Part shown: piece by piece, positions 15,481-24,436 of the stretch
How the letters are laid out: each line of letters opens with the position of its first letter
Numbering within the stretch: the stretch's first letter is position 1
DNA from: Psychrobacillus sp. FSL K6-4046
Lineage (GTDB): Bacteria > Bacillota > Bacilli > Bacillales_A > Planococcaceae
DNA length: 64,000 nt
NCBI RefSeq assembly: GCF_038624605.1
Contig: NZ_CP152020.1
Coordinates: 1,481,312-1,545,311, forward strand
Reading direction: 5' to 3'
Position numbers and translations under genes: made by a program
Notes under the pieces: model-generated
What the model was told of the DNA's origin: nothing
The model's input: the letters and a program-made list of their open reading frames with translations, nothing else
The model's database searches: none

Positions 15481-15599
15481 GTGTCTAGCTTCGGCGCCTT
15501 GCCCCTTGGGTCAAATGGTTAAAAGTTACGGTGGCTGAAGAGCTGCCTCCTCGCTTTTTTCATTTGCCTGTCGGGGCAGGGATAGGCGCCTACGCTTTT
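15481..15599. repeat. second family of palindromic intergenic repeat
   Basis: This sits between the second permease and the YesL-like gene. The ends GCTTCGGCGCC and GGCGCCTACGC are inverted, and TTGCCCCTTGGGTCAAATGG faces CATTTGCCTGTCGGGGCA, giving a long imperfect hairpin with a GGCTGAAGAGCTGCCTCCTC centre. I recognise this type as a widespread repeat of Bacillales genomes. It is unrelated to the 345-bp family above and shows the operon has tolerated insertion of a folded element. Confidence 0.8.
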
Positions 15600-15628
15600 C
15601 AATTTAAACATAGAAGGGAGAGTCTACT

Positions 15629-16246
15629 ATGAACAGTTTTGTTAATGGATACTATCAGTTTGCGGTGTGGGCAATGAGGTTAGCATACTTGAACATACTT
15701 TGGTTTGTATTCACACTAGTAGGCTTGTTCTTTTTTGGACTCATGCCTGCTACAGCGGGTATGTTTGCTGTAGTAAGAAAATGGGTTTCTGGAGATACAG
15801 ATATTCCCGTATTTCAAACCTTTTGGAAATCTTATCGCCAAGAATTTTTTAAAGCTAATCTACTCGGATACATACTTGCCGGTATAGGATATCTACTATA
15901 TATTGAGCTGCAAATTTTAAGAGCTCAGGAGAATATGGTTTACTTTGTGGCAAGCTATGGGGTAATAGCACTTTTTATAGTTTTACTTATTGTATTGTTA
16001 TACTCTTTCCCAATCTTTGTACATTTCAATATAAGCACCTTACAAAATATTAAATGGGCGTTTGTAATAGGAGTCATTCATCCTATACTAACAATTGCAT
16101 TGATTGCAATATTATTATTTGTTCACTATGTAACTTTTATAACCATTCCCGCTTTACTCTTTTTCTTTGGTGGAAGTGTAACCGCCTTTATCCTAACGTG
16201 GGGAGCGTCTAAAACGTTTACAAAGTATGAGCCCTCAAATGTCTGA
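15629..16246 (+). CDS. YesL-like DUF624 membrane protein
   Basis: A 205-residue integral membrane protein with about five hydrophobic segments. It has the DUF624 opening MNSFVNGYYQFAVWAMRLAYLNILW and FGLMPATAGMFAVVRKW, as in B. subtilis YesL. Genes of this family are regularly found beside LplABC-type ABC sugar importers, but their role is not established; an accessory to transporter assembly or signalling is assumed. SD GAAGGGAG before ATG 15629. Co-directional with its neighbours, 16 nt before namZ. Confidence 0.88.
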   Translation: MNSFVNGYYQFAVWAMRLAYLNILWFVFTLVGLFFFGLMPATAGMFAVVRKWVSGDTDIPVFQTFWKSYRQEFFKANLLGYILAGIGYLLYIELQILRAQENMVYFVASYGVIALFIVLLIVLLYSFPIFVHFNISTLQNIKWAFVIGVIHPILTIALIAILLFVHYVTFITIPALLFFFGGSVTAFILTWGASKTFTKYEPSNV

Positions 16247-16262
16247 TTAGTGGAGGAAACAA

Positions 16263-17411
16263 ATGAAGCTAGGGGTAGAAGTGTTTTTGGAAGATGGCTA
16301 TAAACCTTTTATCGGAAATCGTATAGGCTTGGTGACGAATATGACGGGTGTAAACCAAAAGCTCACACCGACTATTGAATTGTTTGTCGATCATCCTGGC
16401 ATAAATCTTACAGCTTTATATGGTCCAGAGCATGGGATACGTGGAGATGCTAAAGAAGGAGAAGGAGTTCAGTCTTCGATAGACCCTTACACAAATCTTC
16501 CCGTTTACAGTCTATATGGTGATTCAAGGAAGCCTACAAAAGAGATGTTAGAATCTGTTGATGTCATTGTTTTTGATCTGCAGGATATTGGTTCAAGATA
16601 CTTCACGTACATTTATACAATGGCATATGTAATGGAAGCCTGTGGAGAGCAAGGAAAACAGTTTGTTGTATTGGATCGACCAAATCCAATTTCTGGTGAC
16701 CGAATAGAAGGAAACCTTGTGGAAGAGGATGTTCGCTCCTTTGTTGGTTTGTTACCTATTCCAAATAGACATGGGATGACTGTAGGAGAACTTGCACAGT
16801 TGTTTAAATATAAGTTTGGATATAATTGTGACTTAACAGTTGTTCCAATGGAGGGTTGGCTACGATCCATGTACTTTGATGACACTCCTGTATTGTGGGT
16901 ACCCCCTTCTCCAAATACTACTAATATTGATATGAATGTATTATATCCTGGAACCTGTTTAATAGAAGGAACTAACTTATCTGAAGGGCGAGGCACTACA
17001 AGACCCTTTGAATGGATCGGTGCTCCTTATGTGGATGGGCAAAGGCTAGCAAAGGTATTTAATGAGAAAAAGATAGAAGGCGTTATCGCAAGGCCCATTT
17101 CTTTTAAACCAACTTATCAAAAGCATATGAATGTTATTTGCAGCGGAATTCAGCTACATATTGTCGATCGCCGCATATTAAATGCTTGGGAAACTGGTCT
17201 CTTGCTTATAGAGACAATCGCAGAAATGTATCCAAAGGATTTCTCATTTATAGAAAATGGGCAGAAGAAGTATTTCTTTGACTTGTTGGCTGGATCTAAA
17301 AGTATGAGGGAACGTATTTGGAATGGAACGACAAAAGAATATATAGAGAATTGTCTATCTTTAATAGAAGGCTTTCAAAAAGAAAAGAAAATATACGACA
17401 TATATAACTAG
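16263..17411 (+). CDS. namZ: exo-beta-N-acetylmuramidase NamZ (DUF1343/GH171), no signal peptide
   Basis: NamZ (B. subtilis YbbC) releases terminal MurNAc from the non-reducing end of peptidoglycan saccharides. This 382-residue homologue has the family motifs [51 protein letters not shown] and [20 protein letters not shown]. It begins directly with [20 protein letters not shown], the start of the catalytic domain, and has no signal peptide, whereas YbbC (~414 residues) is exported. SD GTGGAGGAAAC before ATG 16263. Its start 16 nt after the YesL gene and 10 nt before murQ indicates an operon. Together with the cytosolic NagZ it implies degradation of imported GlcNAc/MurNAc oligomers inside the cell. 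Confidence 0.92.
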   Translation: MKLGVEVFLEDGYKPFIGNRIGLVTNMTGVNQKLTPTIELFVDHPGINLTALYGPEHGIRGDAKEGEGVQSSIDPYTNLPVYSLYGDSRKPTKEMLESVDVIVFDLQDIGSRYFTYIYTMAYVMEACGEQGKQFVVLDRPNPISGDRIEGNLVEEDVRSFVGLLPIPNRHGMTVGELAQLFKYKFGYNCDLTVVPMEGWLRSMYFDDTPVLWVPPSPNTTNIDMNVLYPGTCLIEGTNLSEGRGTTRPFEWIGAPYVDGQRLAKVFNEKKIEGVIARPISFKPTYQKHMNVICSGIQLHIVDRRILNAWETGLLLIETIAEMYPKDFSFIENGQKKYFFDLLAGSKSMRERIWNGTTKEYIENCLSLIEGFQKEKKIYDIYN

Positions 17412-17421
17412 GATGATTAAA

Positions 17422-18342
17422 ATGAATGATTTATCTAATTTGAATAAACTGTCAACCGAACAGAGAAATAGCCATTCCATAAACATTGATCATATGTCTA
17501 CTAAAAGCATTTTAGCAATGATTAATGAAGAGGATAAACGTGTCGCTGAATGTGTACAGGATGAAATAGATGATATTGAAAGGGCTGCAGAGGCTGTATT
17601 CAACTCATTGAAATCTGGTGGAAGACTATTTTATGTTGGAGCGGGAACAAGTGGGAGACTAGGTATTTTAGATGCGGTCGAATGTCCACCCACCTTTGGG
17701 ACACCGTCCAATTTAGTGCAGGCTGTTATGGCAGGTGGCCTTTCAGCTTTCGAAAAAGCGGTAGAGGGCGCCGAGGATAGTCCAGAGAAAGGTAAAGAAG
17801 ATTTAAGAGAAAGAGCTTTGTCTAGTTATGATGTAGTGATAGGAATAGCAGCGAGTGGAAGAACGCCATATGTAATTGGGGCATTAGAATACGCTAATGA
17901 GGTGGGTGCACAAACGATCAGTTTAACTGCAAACAAAAATTCCTCCATTAGTGAACATGCTACTATTAAAATTGAAGTAGAGACTGGACCAGAGGTAATT
18001 ACGGGGTCTACAAGGATGAAAGCAGCTACTGCACATAAGCTCATTTTAAATATGATCTCAACAACGGTTATGATTAAGCTAGGTAAGGTTTATGAAAACT
18101 TAATGGTAGATGTATCCGTTAGCAATGAAAAGCTAAAAGAGCGAGCGAAGGGTATTATTCAAACGATTACTAACCAGTCATATCAAGAGGCAGAAGAATT
18201 TTTAGAACTTGCAAATAATGAAGTAAAACCTGCGATAGTAATGATGAAAGCTAATGTGAATTATGAAGAGGCAATAGATTATATTAAACAGGCAAACGGT
18301 TTTGTAAGAAAGGCTATTGAATTGGCGGATAGGAATTTATAA
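17422..18342 (+). CDS. murQ: N-acetylmuramic acid-6-phosphate etherase
   Basis: MurQ splits MurNAc-6-P into GlcNAc-6-P and D-lactate in the cytoplasm, the committed step of MurNAc use. The SIS domain is clear: [21 protein letters not shown] (about residues 70-90) and the [18 protein letters not shown] segment (about residues 195-212) are diagnostic. The usual length is ~300. The frame is open from ATG 17413, but the AGGATGA site at 17410-17416 serves ATG 17422 ([16 protein letters not shown]), which matches the normal N-terminus, so 306 residues are given. Its substrate would come from the kinase at 21187 or from AnmK, since no PTS (MurP) is present in the cluster. Confidence 0.96.
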   Translation: MNDLSNLNKLSTEQRNSHSINIDHMSTKSILAMINEEDKRVAECVQDEIDDIERAAEAVFNSLKSGGRLFYVGAGTSGRLGILDAVECPPTFGTPSNLVQAVMAGGLSAFEKAVEGAEDSPEKGKEDLRERALSSYDVVIGIAASGRTPYVIGALEYANEVGAQTISLTANKNSSISEHATIKIEVETGPEVITGSTRMKAATAHKLILNMISTTVMIKLGKVYENLMVDVSVSNEKLKERAKGIIQTITNQSYQEAEEFLELANNEVKPAIVMMKANVNYEEAIDYIKQANGFVRKAIELADRNL

Positions 18343-18356
18343 GAGGAGGGAAAAGG

Positions 18357-20201
18357 ATGAATGAACATAAGATGCTAATCTTGGACGATTTCAATAATGC
18401 CAATCTTAGTGACTATGAAACCAATCATTCCTTTGTCTCCTCCTATTATTTATCTTTAAACAAAGATTACGTCAAGCATGGAAAGTATAGCTTAGAGGTT
18501 AGCTTTAATTACGGAGGTTGGGTTAAAGGAAATGGAGCTATGTATATCAAGTTTAAAAAGAAGTTAGTGACACAGCAGATGCCAAAAAAGCTGGCAGTGT
18601 GGGTCCATAGTGATGGAAAAACACCATGGCTACGAGCAACCATAATTGATGGAGATAATGAACGGAAGATAATTAACTTAACTAATGGAAATATAAGCTG
18701 GAATGGATGGAAATACTTAGATGTAGAGTTGGAGCAAAACTGGAAGCTTCCATTAAGGTTGGAGCAAATATATGCAGTTGAAACAAATTTGGTTAATCAA
18801 AAAGACTCCAGTATTAATGGAAAGTTCTATTTGGATCATATTACATTTGTATATGTAGATGATCAAGACTTAACGGGACCAATTTTTAGTGACATATTAC
18901 CGCAAAATGAGAAGATATATAGAAATTCCTTTGTCTTCTCTGCAGTAGTGAGCGATGACATGTCAGGTGTAGATTTCGATTCTTTAATCATGAAAATCAA
19001 TAATAAATTGGTTGTTCCTTCTGTTCAAGCGAACAAAATATCTTATCATGTAAAAGAGCTTCAAGAGGGAAATTGTAAAGTTAGCATCCAAGTAAAAGAT
19101 TTGGCTGGTAATTGGTCGGTACCGCATCTAGAAAAAAATTATTTAATAGATTTAAATGAAGATCATGAATGTCCTATTATATCTGATGTCACACCAAGTG
19201 ATTCCGCTGTAATTCATACAGCTACACCGCGAATTGGCTTTCGACTTTGTGATGAACATAGTGGGATTGAAAAGAACGATATAATTCTTACTATTAATAA
19301 TGAAAAGCAAAAAGTGTTCTATGATGAAGAAACCGGCTGGGGATTTGCAATATCTAGTAGTCATTTAATAGATGGTCCACATCACCTTTCTATTCATACA
19401 AAGGATCGAGCGGGAAATGAAATGGACCCATATCAGCAAAATTTTGTTGTTCACTCTATAAAAGGGCCAATAGACGAGGACAACTTTATAGTAGGCATAA
19501 TTCCAGATACACATACGCTGGAGCATGGAAAAGCTGCTTTAGTACATTTATTGGAGGAAGCACCTGAGTTTATCATACATATGGGTGACTTTGTAGATCA
19601 AGGAACAGAAGAGGAATTTAAGTTAGCGAAGACATCTCTATTTTCGGATATGAAGAAACATATACCCATATTAACGCTTGCTGGGAATCATGAAGCATTT
19701 CGAGGGAACTTAACGCTATATCAGAGCTTTATGGGTTCACCATCCTATCATTTTACGTATGGGAAAGTACTGTTTATCATTTTAAATAGTGCTTTAGGGC
19801 AAAGTCTCACGCTTTCAGACTCAACCCAATTAACTTACCTGAAGGAAGTATTATCTACCCATGAGCAAAAGCATATTGTAGTACTTACTCATGTACCTAC
19901 TAAGGACCATTTTGGAACTGCACATGAAATGGTATATGAAGATTCCGTTCAATTAGTAGAAATACTTACCGAACACAAAAGTGAATTACCTTCTAGAGAC
20001 ATTGTAGTTTTATTTGGACATTTACATACGCAAGACCAATGGGAAGTTAGCGGAGTGAGATACATTATTACAGGCAATGCCTCACCAAAAAAATATGTAA
20101 TGAAGCAGGAGAATAACATTGGTTACGGACTACTCCATATACAATCTAACGGTATGTATTATGAATACAAGCCTTTTAACTTAATACCTCCGGTGACCTA
20201 G
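18357..20201 (+). CDS. multidomain calcineurin-like metallophosphoesterase, novel member of MurNAc cluster
   Basis: A 614-residue protein with three parts. Residues ~1-170 look like a beta-sandwich carbohydrate-binding module (ILDDFNNANLSDYE..., WVHSDGKTPWLRATIIDGD, FYLDHITFVY). Residues ~175-370 are two Ig/bacterial cadherin-like modules (GPIFSDILPQNEKIYRNSFVFS; CPIISDVTPSDSAVI), and the rest is a calcineurin-like phosphoesterase. Metal motifs are all present: PDTH (~383), HMGDFVDQG, AGNHEA (~443), LTHVP and FGHLH (~555). No signal peptide is visible although the domains are typical of wall-associated enzymes. SD GAGGAGGG 7 nt before ATG; 14 nt after murQ. A phosphodiester or phosphomonoester on a wall sugar, such as a teichoic-acid linkage, is a guess. 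Confidence 0.85.
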   Translation: MNEHKMLILDDFNNANLSDYETNHSFVSSYYLSLNKDYVKHGKYSLEVSFNYGGWVKGNGAMYIKFKKKLVTQQMPKKLAVWVHSDGKTPWLRATIIDGDNERKIINLTNGNISWNGWKYLDVELEQNWKLPLRLEQIYAVETNLVNQKDSSINGKFYLDHITFVYVDDQDLTGPIFSDILPQNEKIYRNSFVFSAVVSDDMSGVDFDSLIMKINNKLVVPSVQANKISYHVKELQEGNCKVSIQVKDLAGNWSVPHLEKNYLIDLNEDHECPIISDVTPSDSAVIHTATPRIGFRLCDEHSGIEKNDIILTINNEKQKVFYDEETGWGFAISSSHLIDGPHHLSIHTKDRAGNEMDPYQQNFVVHSIKGPIDEDNFIVGIIPDTHTLEHGKAALVHLLEEAPEFIIHMGDFVDQGTEEEFKLAKTSLFSDMKKHIPILTLAGNHEAFRGNLTLYQSFMGSPSYHFTYGKVLFIILNSALGQSLTLSDSTQLTYLKEVLSTHEQKHIVVLTHVPTKDHFGTAHEMVYEDSVQLVEILTEHKSELPSRDIVVLFGHLHTQDQWEVSGVRYIITGNASPKKYVMKQENNIGYGLLHIQSNGMYYEYKPFNLIPPVT

Positions 20202-20259
20202 TAAAAAGGGAGAGGTATAGTTAAAAAGCTATTTCAAGGAAGAAATGAGTGGATAAATT

Positions 20260-21126
20260 ATGTCATCTGCCAACGGTGGACTAGTTATGCTAAATGAAAT
20301 GGTGAATACATTGCCACCCTCTGAGAAGAAAATTGCAAGATATATATTAAATCATCCTCAAGAGGCAATTTCTTTAACTGCAGTTGAATTAGGGAAAAGA
20401 AGCTCTACTAGTGGGGCGGCAGTCATCAGGCTTTGTAAGTCATTAGATTTAAAAGGCTTACAAGATCTGAAGCTCAGAATTGCAGGAGATTTACAAAAGA
20501 CAACAGAGCATGGTTTTAGAGATATTGAACCGAACGAACCGATTATGTCGATAATAGATAAGATGACAAACAATAGTATTAAAACGATTCGAGAAACGGC
20601 AGAAATGCTAAATACCGAAGAATTAGAAAAAGCTATTGACCTGCTTAGAGTGGCAAATACAATCCATTTTGTTGGCGTAGGTGCTTCTAATATCATTGCA
20701 CAAGATGCTCAACAAAAGTTTTTACGCATTAACAAGAACTCTTATGCCTTTCCAGATATGCATTTAGCAATGACACTCGTAGCTACTGCGGAAAAAGGGG
20801 ATGTGGTTGTGGCAATTTCCTTTTCTGGAGAGACATCAGAAGTTGCTAGAGTTTTAGAGCTTGCTAAGGAAAAAGGTATCTCTATTATCAGTATTACGAA
20901 ATATGGTAACTCCATCGTTTCTAAAATTGCAGACATTAAGCTATATACGTCTGCCACTAGAGAATCAACGTTTCGTAGTGGCGCTACCTCGTCTCGAATT
21001 GGACAGCTGCAAGTGGTGGATATTTTGTTTATGGGAGTTGCTTCTCTGCAATATGAAGAAACGGTTAAGTATTTAGATGCTACCCGAGATGCGGTCAATT
21101 TTCTATCAAAGGATTCAAAGAAATAA
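20260..21126 (+). CDS. murR: RpiR-family transcription regulator MurR
   Basis: A 288-residue regulator with an N-terminal winged/helix-turn-helix domain (PPSEKKIARYILNHP..., SSTSGAAVIRLCKSLDLKGLQDLKLRI, about residues 15-85) and a C-terminal SIS sugar-phosphate-binding domain (IHFVGVGASNIIAQDAQQKF, VVVAISFSGETSEVARVLELAKEKG). It aligns along its start with B. subtilis MurR (MATGGLTII... LPPSE), which justifies ATG 20260 despite a weak SD. RpiR/MurR proteins sense sugar phosphates such as MurNAc-6-P and control the salvage genes. A candidate operator palindrome lies before nagZ at 10165. The downstream gap contains a weak hairpin. Confidence 0.92.
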   Translation: MSSANGGLVMLNEMVNTLPPSEKKIARYILNHPQEAISLTAVELGKRSSTSGAAVIRLCKSLDLKGLQDLKLRIAGDLQKTTEHGFRDIEPNEPIMSIIDKMTNNSIKTIRETAEMLNTEELEKAIDLLRVANTIHFVGVGASNIIAQDAQQKFLRINKNSYAFPDMHLAMTLVATAEKGDVVVAISFSGETSEVARVLELAKEKGISIISITKYGNSIVSKIADIKLYTSATRESTFRSGATSSRIGQLQVVDILFMGVASLQYEETVKYLDATRDAVNFLSKDSKK

Positions 21127-21186
21127 TTATTCATAAGCTGACTCTTCTATGAGTTGGCTTGTTTATTGTCAAAAGGGGTGTAGAGA

Positions 21187-22164
21187 ATGTATGTGTTAGG
21201 GATTGATGGCGGAGGAACGAAAACTACTGGAATCATTGCTACATCTAAAGGTGAAGTAGTAGCAAAAGCGACGGTTGGTGGAACTAATATTAATAGTATG
21301 GGGAAAATAGCTGTCCAATCAGAACTGCAAAAGCTTATAAGGGAACTAAAAGAATTGGCACCACAAAATTTCTTACTAGTAAAGCGTGTATTTGCTGGTA
21401 TGGCAGGAGCGGGCAATATAACCAACCAAGACGCCTTAAAAGCCATACTACAACCTCTATTTTCTTCAGAGGTAAGTATTACTATAGACCATGATGCGAT
21501 TACAGCACTTTATTCCGGGACAATAGGAAAACCAGGGATAGTCCAAATTGCTGGAACTGGAGCAATCACATACGGTGTGAATGAAGCCTCTGATCGAGCG
21601 CGTGTAGGAGGATGGGGCCATCTGTTTGGAGATCAAGGTAGTGGATATGCCATTGGTAGAGATGCATTAGAAGCTGCCTTTAAAGCGAGGGATGGTCTCA
21701 TGGAACAAACATTATTGTCTGACCTACTTATCCAGCATTTCAATAAAGAAGAATTACCGGATATTATTCCGGTTATTTATCAGGCAGACAATCCGAAAAA
21801 GCTGATATCCTCGCTCACGGTACTTGTTATGAAGGCGGTAGAACGTAATGATTTATTGGCTAAGCATATCATCGATCATAATGGAGCAGAGCTTGGAATG
21901 GCGATATCTGCTATTGTAAAACAGCTATTCAGCCAAGGGAATGATGTTATACGAGTTGTTTTAGTAGGTGGACTTTTTAATAGATATGACATTTTGAAAG
22001 AATCAATCGAAAGAACGATTAAAAATGAAGGTATTCATGTAGATATAATCTTTCCAAAAATATTACCGGCTGGTGGGGCAGTAGTTGCTGCTCTTTTAGA
22101 AGAAAATATAGAAATAGATGAGTATTTTTTAGAAACATTTAATAGAACAAACTATGATAATTGA
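21187..22164 (+). CDS. murK: BadF/BcrA-type amino-sugar kinase (NagK/MurK-like)
   Basis: A 325-residue ASKHA-fold kinase. MYVLGIDGGGTKTTGIIATS is the phosphate-1 motif, GIVQIAGTGAITYGV and GGWGHLFGDQGSGYAIGRDA are the second phosphate/sugar motifs typical of GlcNAc kinases, and VVLVGGLFNRYDI is the adenosine motif. In Clostridium acetobutylicum a homologue (MurK) phosphorylates both MurNAc and GlcNAc at O6. Here it would convert the free sugars released by NamZ and NagZ to MurNAc-6-P for MurQ and GlcNAc-6-P for NagA, replacing a phosphorylating PTS. SD AAGGGGTG 6-10 nt before ATG 21187. The symbol is by context; NagK is possible. Confidence 0.85.
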   Translation: MYVLGIDGGGTKTTGIIATSKGEVVAKATVGGTNINSMGKIAVQSELQKLIRELKELAPQNFLLVKRVFAGMAGAGNITNQDALKAILQPLFSSEVSITIDHDAITALYSGTIGKPGIVQIAGTGAITYGVNEASDRARVGGWGHLFGDQGSGYAIGRDALEAAFKARDGLMEQTLLSDLLIQHFNKEELPDIIPVIYQADNPKKLISSLTVLVMKAVERNDLLAKHIIDHNGAELGMAISAIVKQLFSQGNDVIRVVLVGGLFNRYDILKESIERTIKNEGIHVDIIFPKILPAGGAVVAALLEENIEIDEYFLETFNRTNYDN

Positions 22165-22173
22165 GGTGAAAGC

Positions 22174-23121
22174 ATGCAGTTGATAGAATGGCGGTTAGAT
22201 AGACTAGATGAATTGGTGAGTTTGTGGAATCAAGAGCTAGGTAGAGATTTTCCAATGCGAAAGGAGCTATTTGAGCAAAATAGTTTTAAGGATGAAAATA
22301 TTTGCTATGATGCTTCGCGAATAGCTGTAAATGAGCAAGGTCAAATTATCGGGTTTGTAGTAGGTAAAAGGTGGCAGGAAGAATTAGAGATACCGATGAA
22401 GGATAAAACAGGCTGGATTCAAGTAATCCTTGTTCATCATGAGTACCGAAACAAGGGAGTCGGCTCTAATCTATTAAGGCATGCAGAGGACGCTTTTCAA
22501 TTAGCTGGAATGCAGGAAATATTATTAGGAAAAGACCCATGGCACTATTTCCCTGGCGTCCCATTAGATAGCTATGAAGATTGGTTTGAAAAAAGAGGCT
22601 ATCATTCTTTTGGAAAAGAGTTCGATATGCTCTGTAAATATGAAGGGGAGGTAGCGAAAGAATTACCTGCCCTTCCTAATGTTGAGTTTTCGATATTAAA
22701 GCATGAGGAAAAAGAGGCATTCCTTGCATTTTTACATCGATGCTTCCCAGGACGATGGGAATACGAGGCTCATCAATATTTCCAAAAGGGTGGGAATGGT
22801 AGGGAATTTGCCGTTCTTAAAAAAGAAAATAAGATTATTGGGTTTTCAAGAATTAACGATAATAGCTCGCCCTTAATCGCTCAAAACGTGTACTGGGCAC
22901 CGCTATTCAGCCAAGAATTAGGCGGGGTAGGACCTTTAGGGGTCGATTCTGCGGAACGCGGGAATGGCTACGGTATAGCAATCGTACAAGCTGCTATAGC
23001 TTTTCTAAGAAATAGAGACATTAATCATATTGTCATTGATTGGACAGGGCTTGTCGATTTTTATCGTAAATTAGATTATAAGGTTTGGAAAGGCTATACC
23101 TCTTATAGAAAAGTACTCTAA
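22174..23121 (+). CDS. two-domain GNAT acetyltransferase (GlmA-like)
   Basis: A 315-residue protein with two GNAT modules. Acetyl-CoA loops are HHEYRNKGVGSNLLRHAE (residues ~90-107) and DSAERGNGYGIAIVQAAI (~256-273). It starts 9 nt after the kinase gene with a GAGGTGAAAGC site. In C. acetobutylicum the gene beside murK encodes GlmA, a glucosamine/glucosaminide N-acetyltransferase that repairs de-N-acetylated glucosamine. The same position here suggests this protein re-acetylates GlcN residues from the deacetylated peptidoglycan common in Bacillales before NagZ/NagA processing. The fold is certain; the substrate is inferred from neighbourhood. Confidence 0.82.
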   Translation: MQLIEWRLDRLDELVSLWNQELGRDFPMRKELFEQNSFKDENICYDASRIAVNEQGQIIGFVVGKRWQEELEIPMKDKTGWIQVILVHHEYRNKGVGSNLLRHAEDAFQLAGMQEILLGKDPWHYFPGVPLDSYEDWFEKRGYHSFGKEFDMLCKYEGEVAKELPALPNVEFSILKHEEKEAFLAFLHRCFPGRWEYEAHQYFQKGGNGREFAVLKKENKIIGFSRINDNSSPLIAQNVYWAPLFSQELGGVGPLGVDSAERGNGYGIAIVQAAIAFLRNRDINHIVIDWTGLVDFYRKLDYKVWKGYTSYRKVL

Positions 23122-23161
23122 TATGCTTTTATTATAAATTTCTTTATAGGGAGAGATGTAT

Positions 23162-24346
23162 TTGGAAGAGCAAACAAGCTATGTAGTTGGCCTTATGTCC
23201 GGAACATCACTGGATGGGGTAGATGCAGCTCTCATCAACATTATTGATATTAATGACAATTTGCAAATAGATTTAGTAACGTATTTGTCAGTCCCTTACT
23301 CAAGGGAACTAAAAGAAAGGCTTAGAGAAATTTGCACTCCTGAAATAGCAAAAGTAGCAGACATTAGTGGGATGAATATGTATTTAGCAGAAATCTTCTC
23401 TGAGGCTACCTTATCTATTATTCAACAAGCAAATTTAACGCCGAAAGATATTTTACTTGTAAGCTCCCATGGTCAAACTATCTTTCACCAGCCGACTTCC
23501 ATTAACATTGAAGGAAGAGATGTTACATCTACTCTACAAATAGGGGACATAGCAGTAATTGCTGAACGTACCGGTATTACAACTGTTGGTGATTTTAGGA
23601 CACGAGACATGGCTGTAGGGGGAGGGGGAGCTCCGTTAGTCCCTTATGCTGATCATATGCTTTATACGAATAAGAGTCATGGGAGAGTGCTCGTTAATAT
23701 AGGAGGAATAGCTAACATAACTGTCCTTCCGAAAGGAGCTACAGCATCGGAGGTTATTGCATACGATACCGGTCCAGGAAATATGATCATTGATGCATTT
23801 GTCCATTGGGCAACAAATGGGAAGCGTGACTATGATCGCGAAGGGGCTATCGCAGCAAGCGGCAATGTGAATGAAAAATGGCTAACTAAGCTACTTGCTT
23901 ATCCGTTCTTCCATCAGGATTACCCAAAAAGCACCGGTAGAGAGATGTTTGGAAGTCAATTTGCGAGAATGCTGTGGGACGAAGCTGAACATTTAGCTAT
24001 TAGTCTGGATGATCGGATTGCTACCATTACTGCATTAACTGCACGGACGATTGCTACAGAGATTTTGAAATTCATTGAATCTGCACAGATAGAAGAAGTA
24101 ATTGTTAGTGGCGGGGGGAGACATAATTTGACCCTTTTCAACAGCCTGCAAGTTTATATGTCAGATCGTGTTTCTGTGGTTGGAATGGAAGCATATGAAA
24201 TAAGCGCAGATGCTAAAGAGGCGGTAATTTTCGCTTTATTAGGCTATCAATGCTTAAAGAAAAAAACAAATAACCTCCCTTCAGCTACCGGAGCTAAAAA
24301 AGCAGTTGTTATGGGCAAAATAGCTTGGGGAAATTCGATTGTGTAA
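23162..24346 (+). CDS. anmK: 1,6-anhydro-N-acetylmuramic acid kinase AnmK
   Basis: AnmK opens the anhydro bond of anhydroMurNAc and phosphorylates it to MurNAc-6-P in the cytosol. The protein of ~394 residues carries YVVGLMSGTSLDGVDAALIN at the N-terminus (phosphate-1), SSHGQTIFHQP, TVGDFRTRDMAVGGGGAPLVP, NIGGIANITVLP and YDTGPGNMIIDAFV, all diagnostic. The frame is open from ATG 23156, but AGGGAG (23148-23153) is only 2 nt from it and 8 nt from TTG 23162, so TTG is preferred. It is the last gene of the cluster. Its product feeds MurQ. Gram-positive cells seldom make anhydro-muropeptides themselves, so an environmental source or a side activity is possible. Confidence 0.95.
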   Translation: MEEQTSYVVGLMSGTSLDGVDAALINIIDINDNLQIDLVTYLSVPYSRELKERLREICTPEIAKVADISGMNMYLAEIFSEATLSIIQQANLTPKDILLVSSHGQTIFHQPTSINIEGRDVTSTLQIGDIAVIAERTGITTVGDFRTRDMAVGGGGAPLVPYADHMLYTNKSHGRVLVNIGGIANITVLPKGATASEVIAYDTGPGNMIIDAFVHWATNGKRDYDREGAIAASGNVNEKWLTKLLAYPFFHQDYPKSTGREMFGSQFARMLWDEAEHLAISLDDRIATITALTARTIATEILKFIESAQIEEVIVSGGGRHNLTLFNSLQVYMSDRVSVVGMEAYEISADAKEAVIFALLGYQCLKKKTNNLPSATGAKKAVVMGKIAWGNSIV

Positions 24347-24436
24347 GTGGATTTAATACAGGGATCGTAACCAAAAAGCATTTCTTCTGTACGGATTGCG
24401 AAAGTTGCATGTGCTATATAAGTAGGGATGAAAGAG

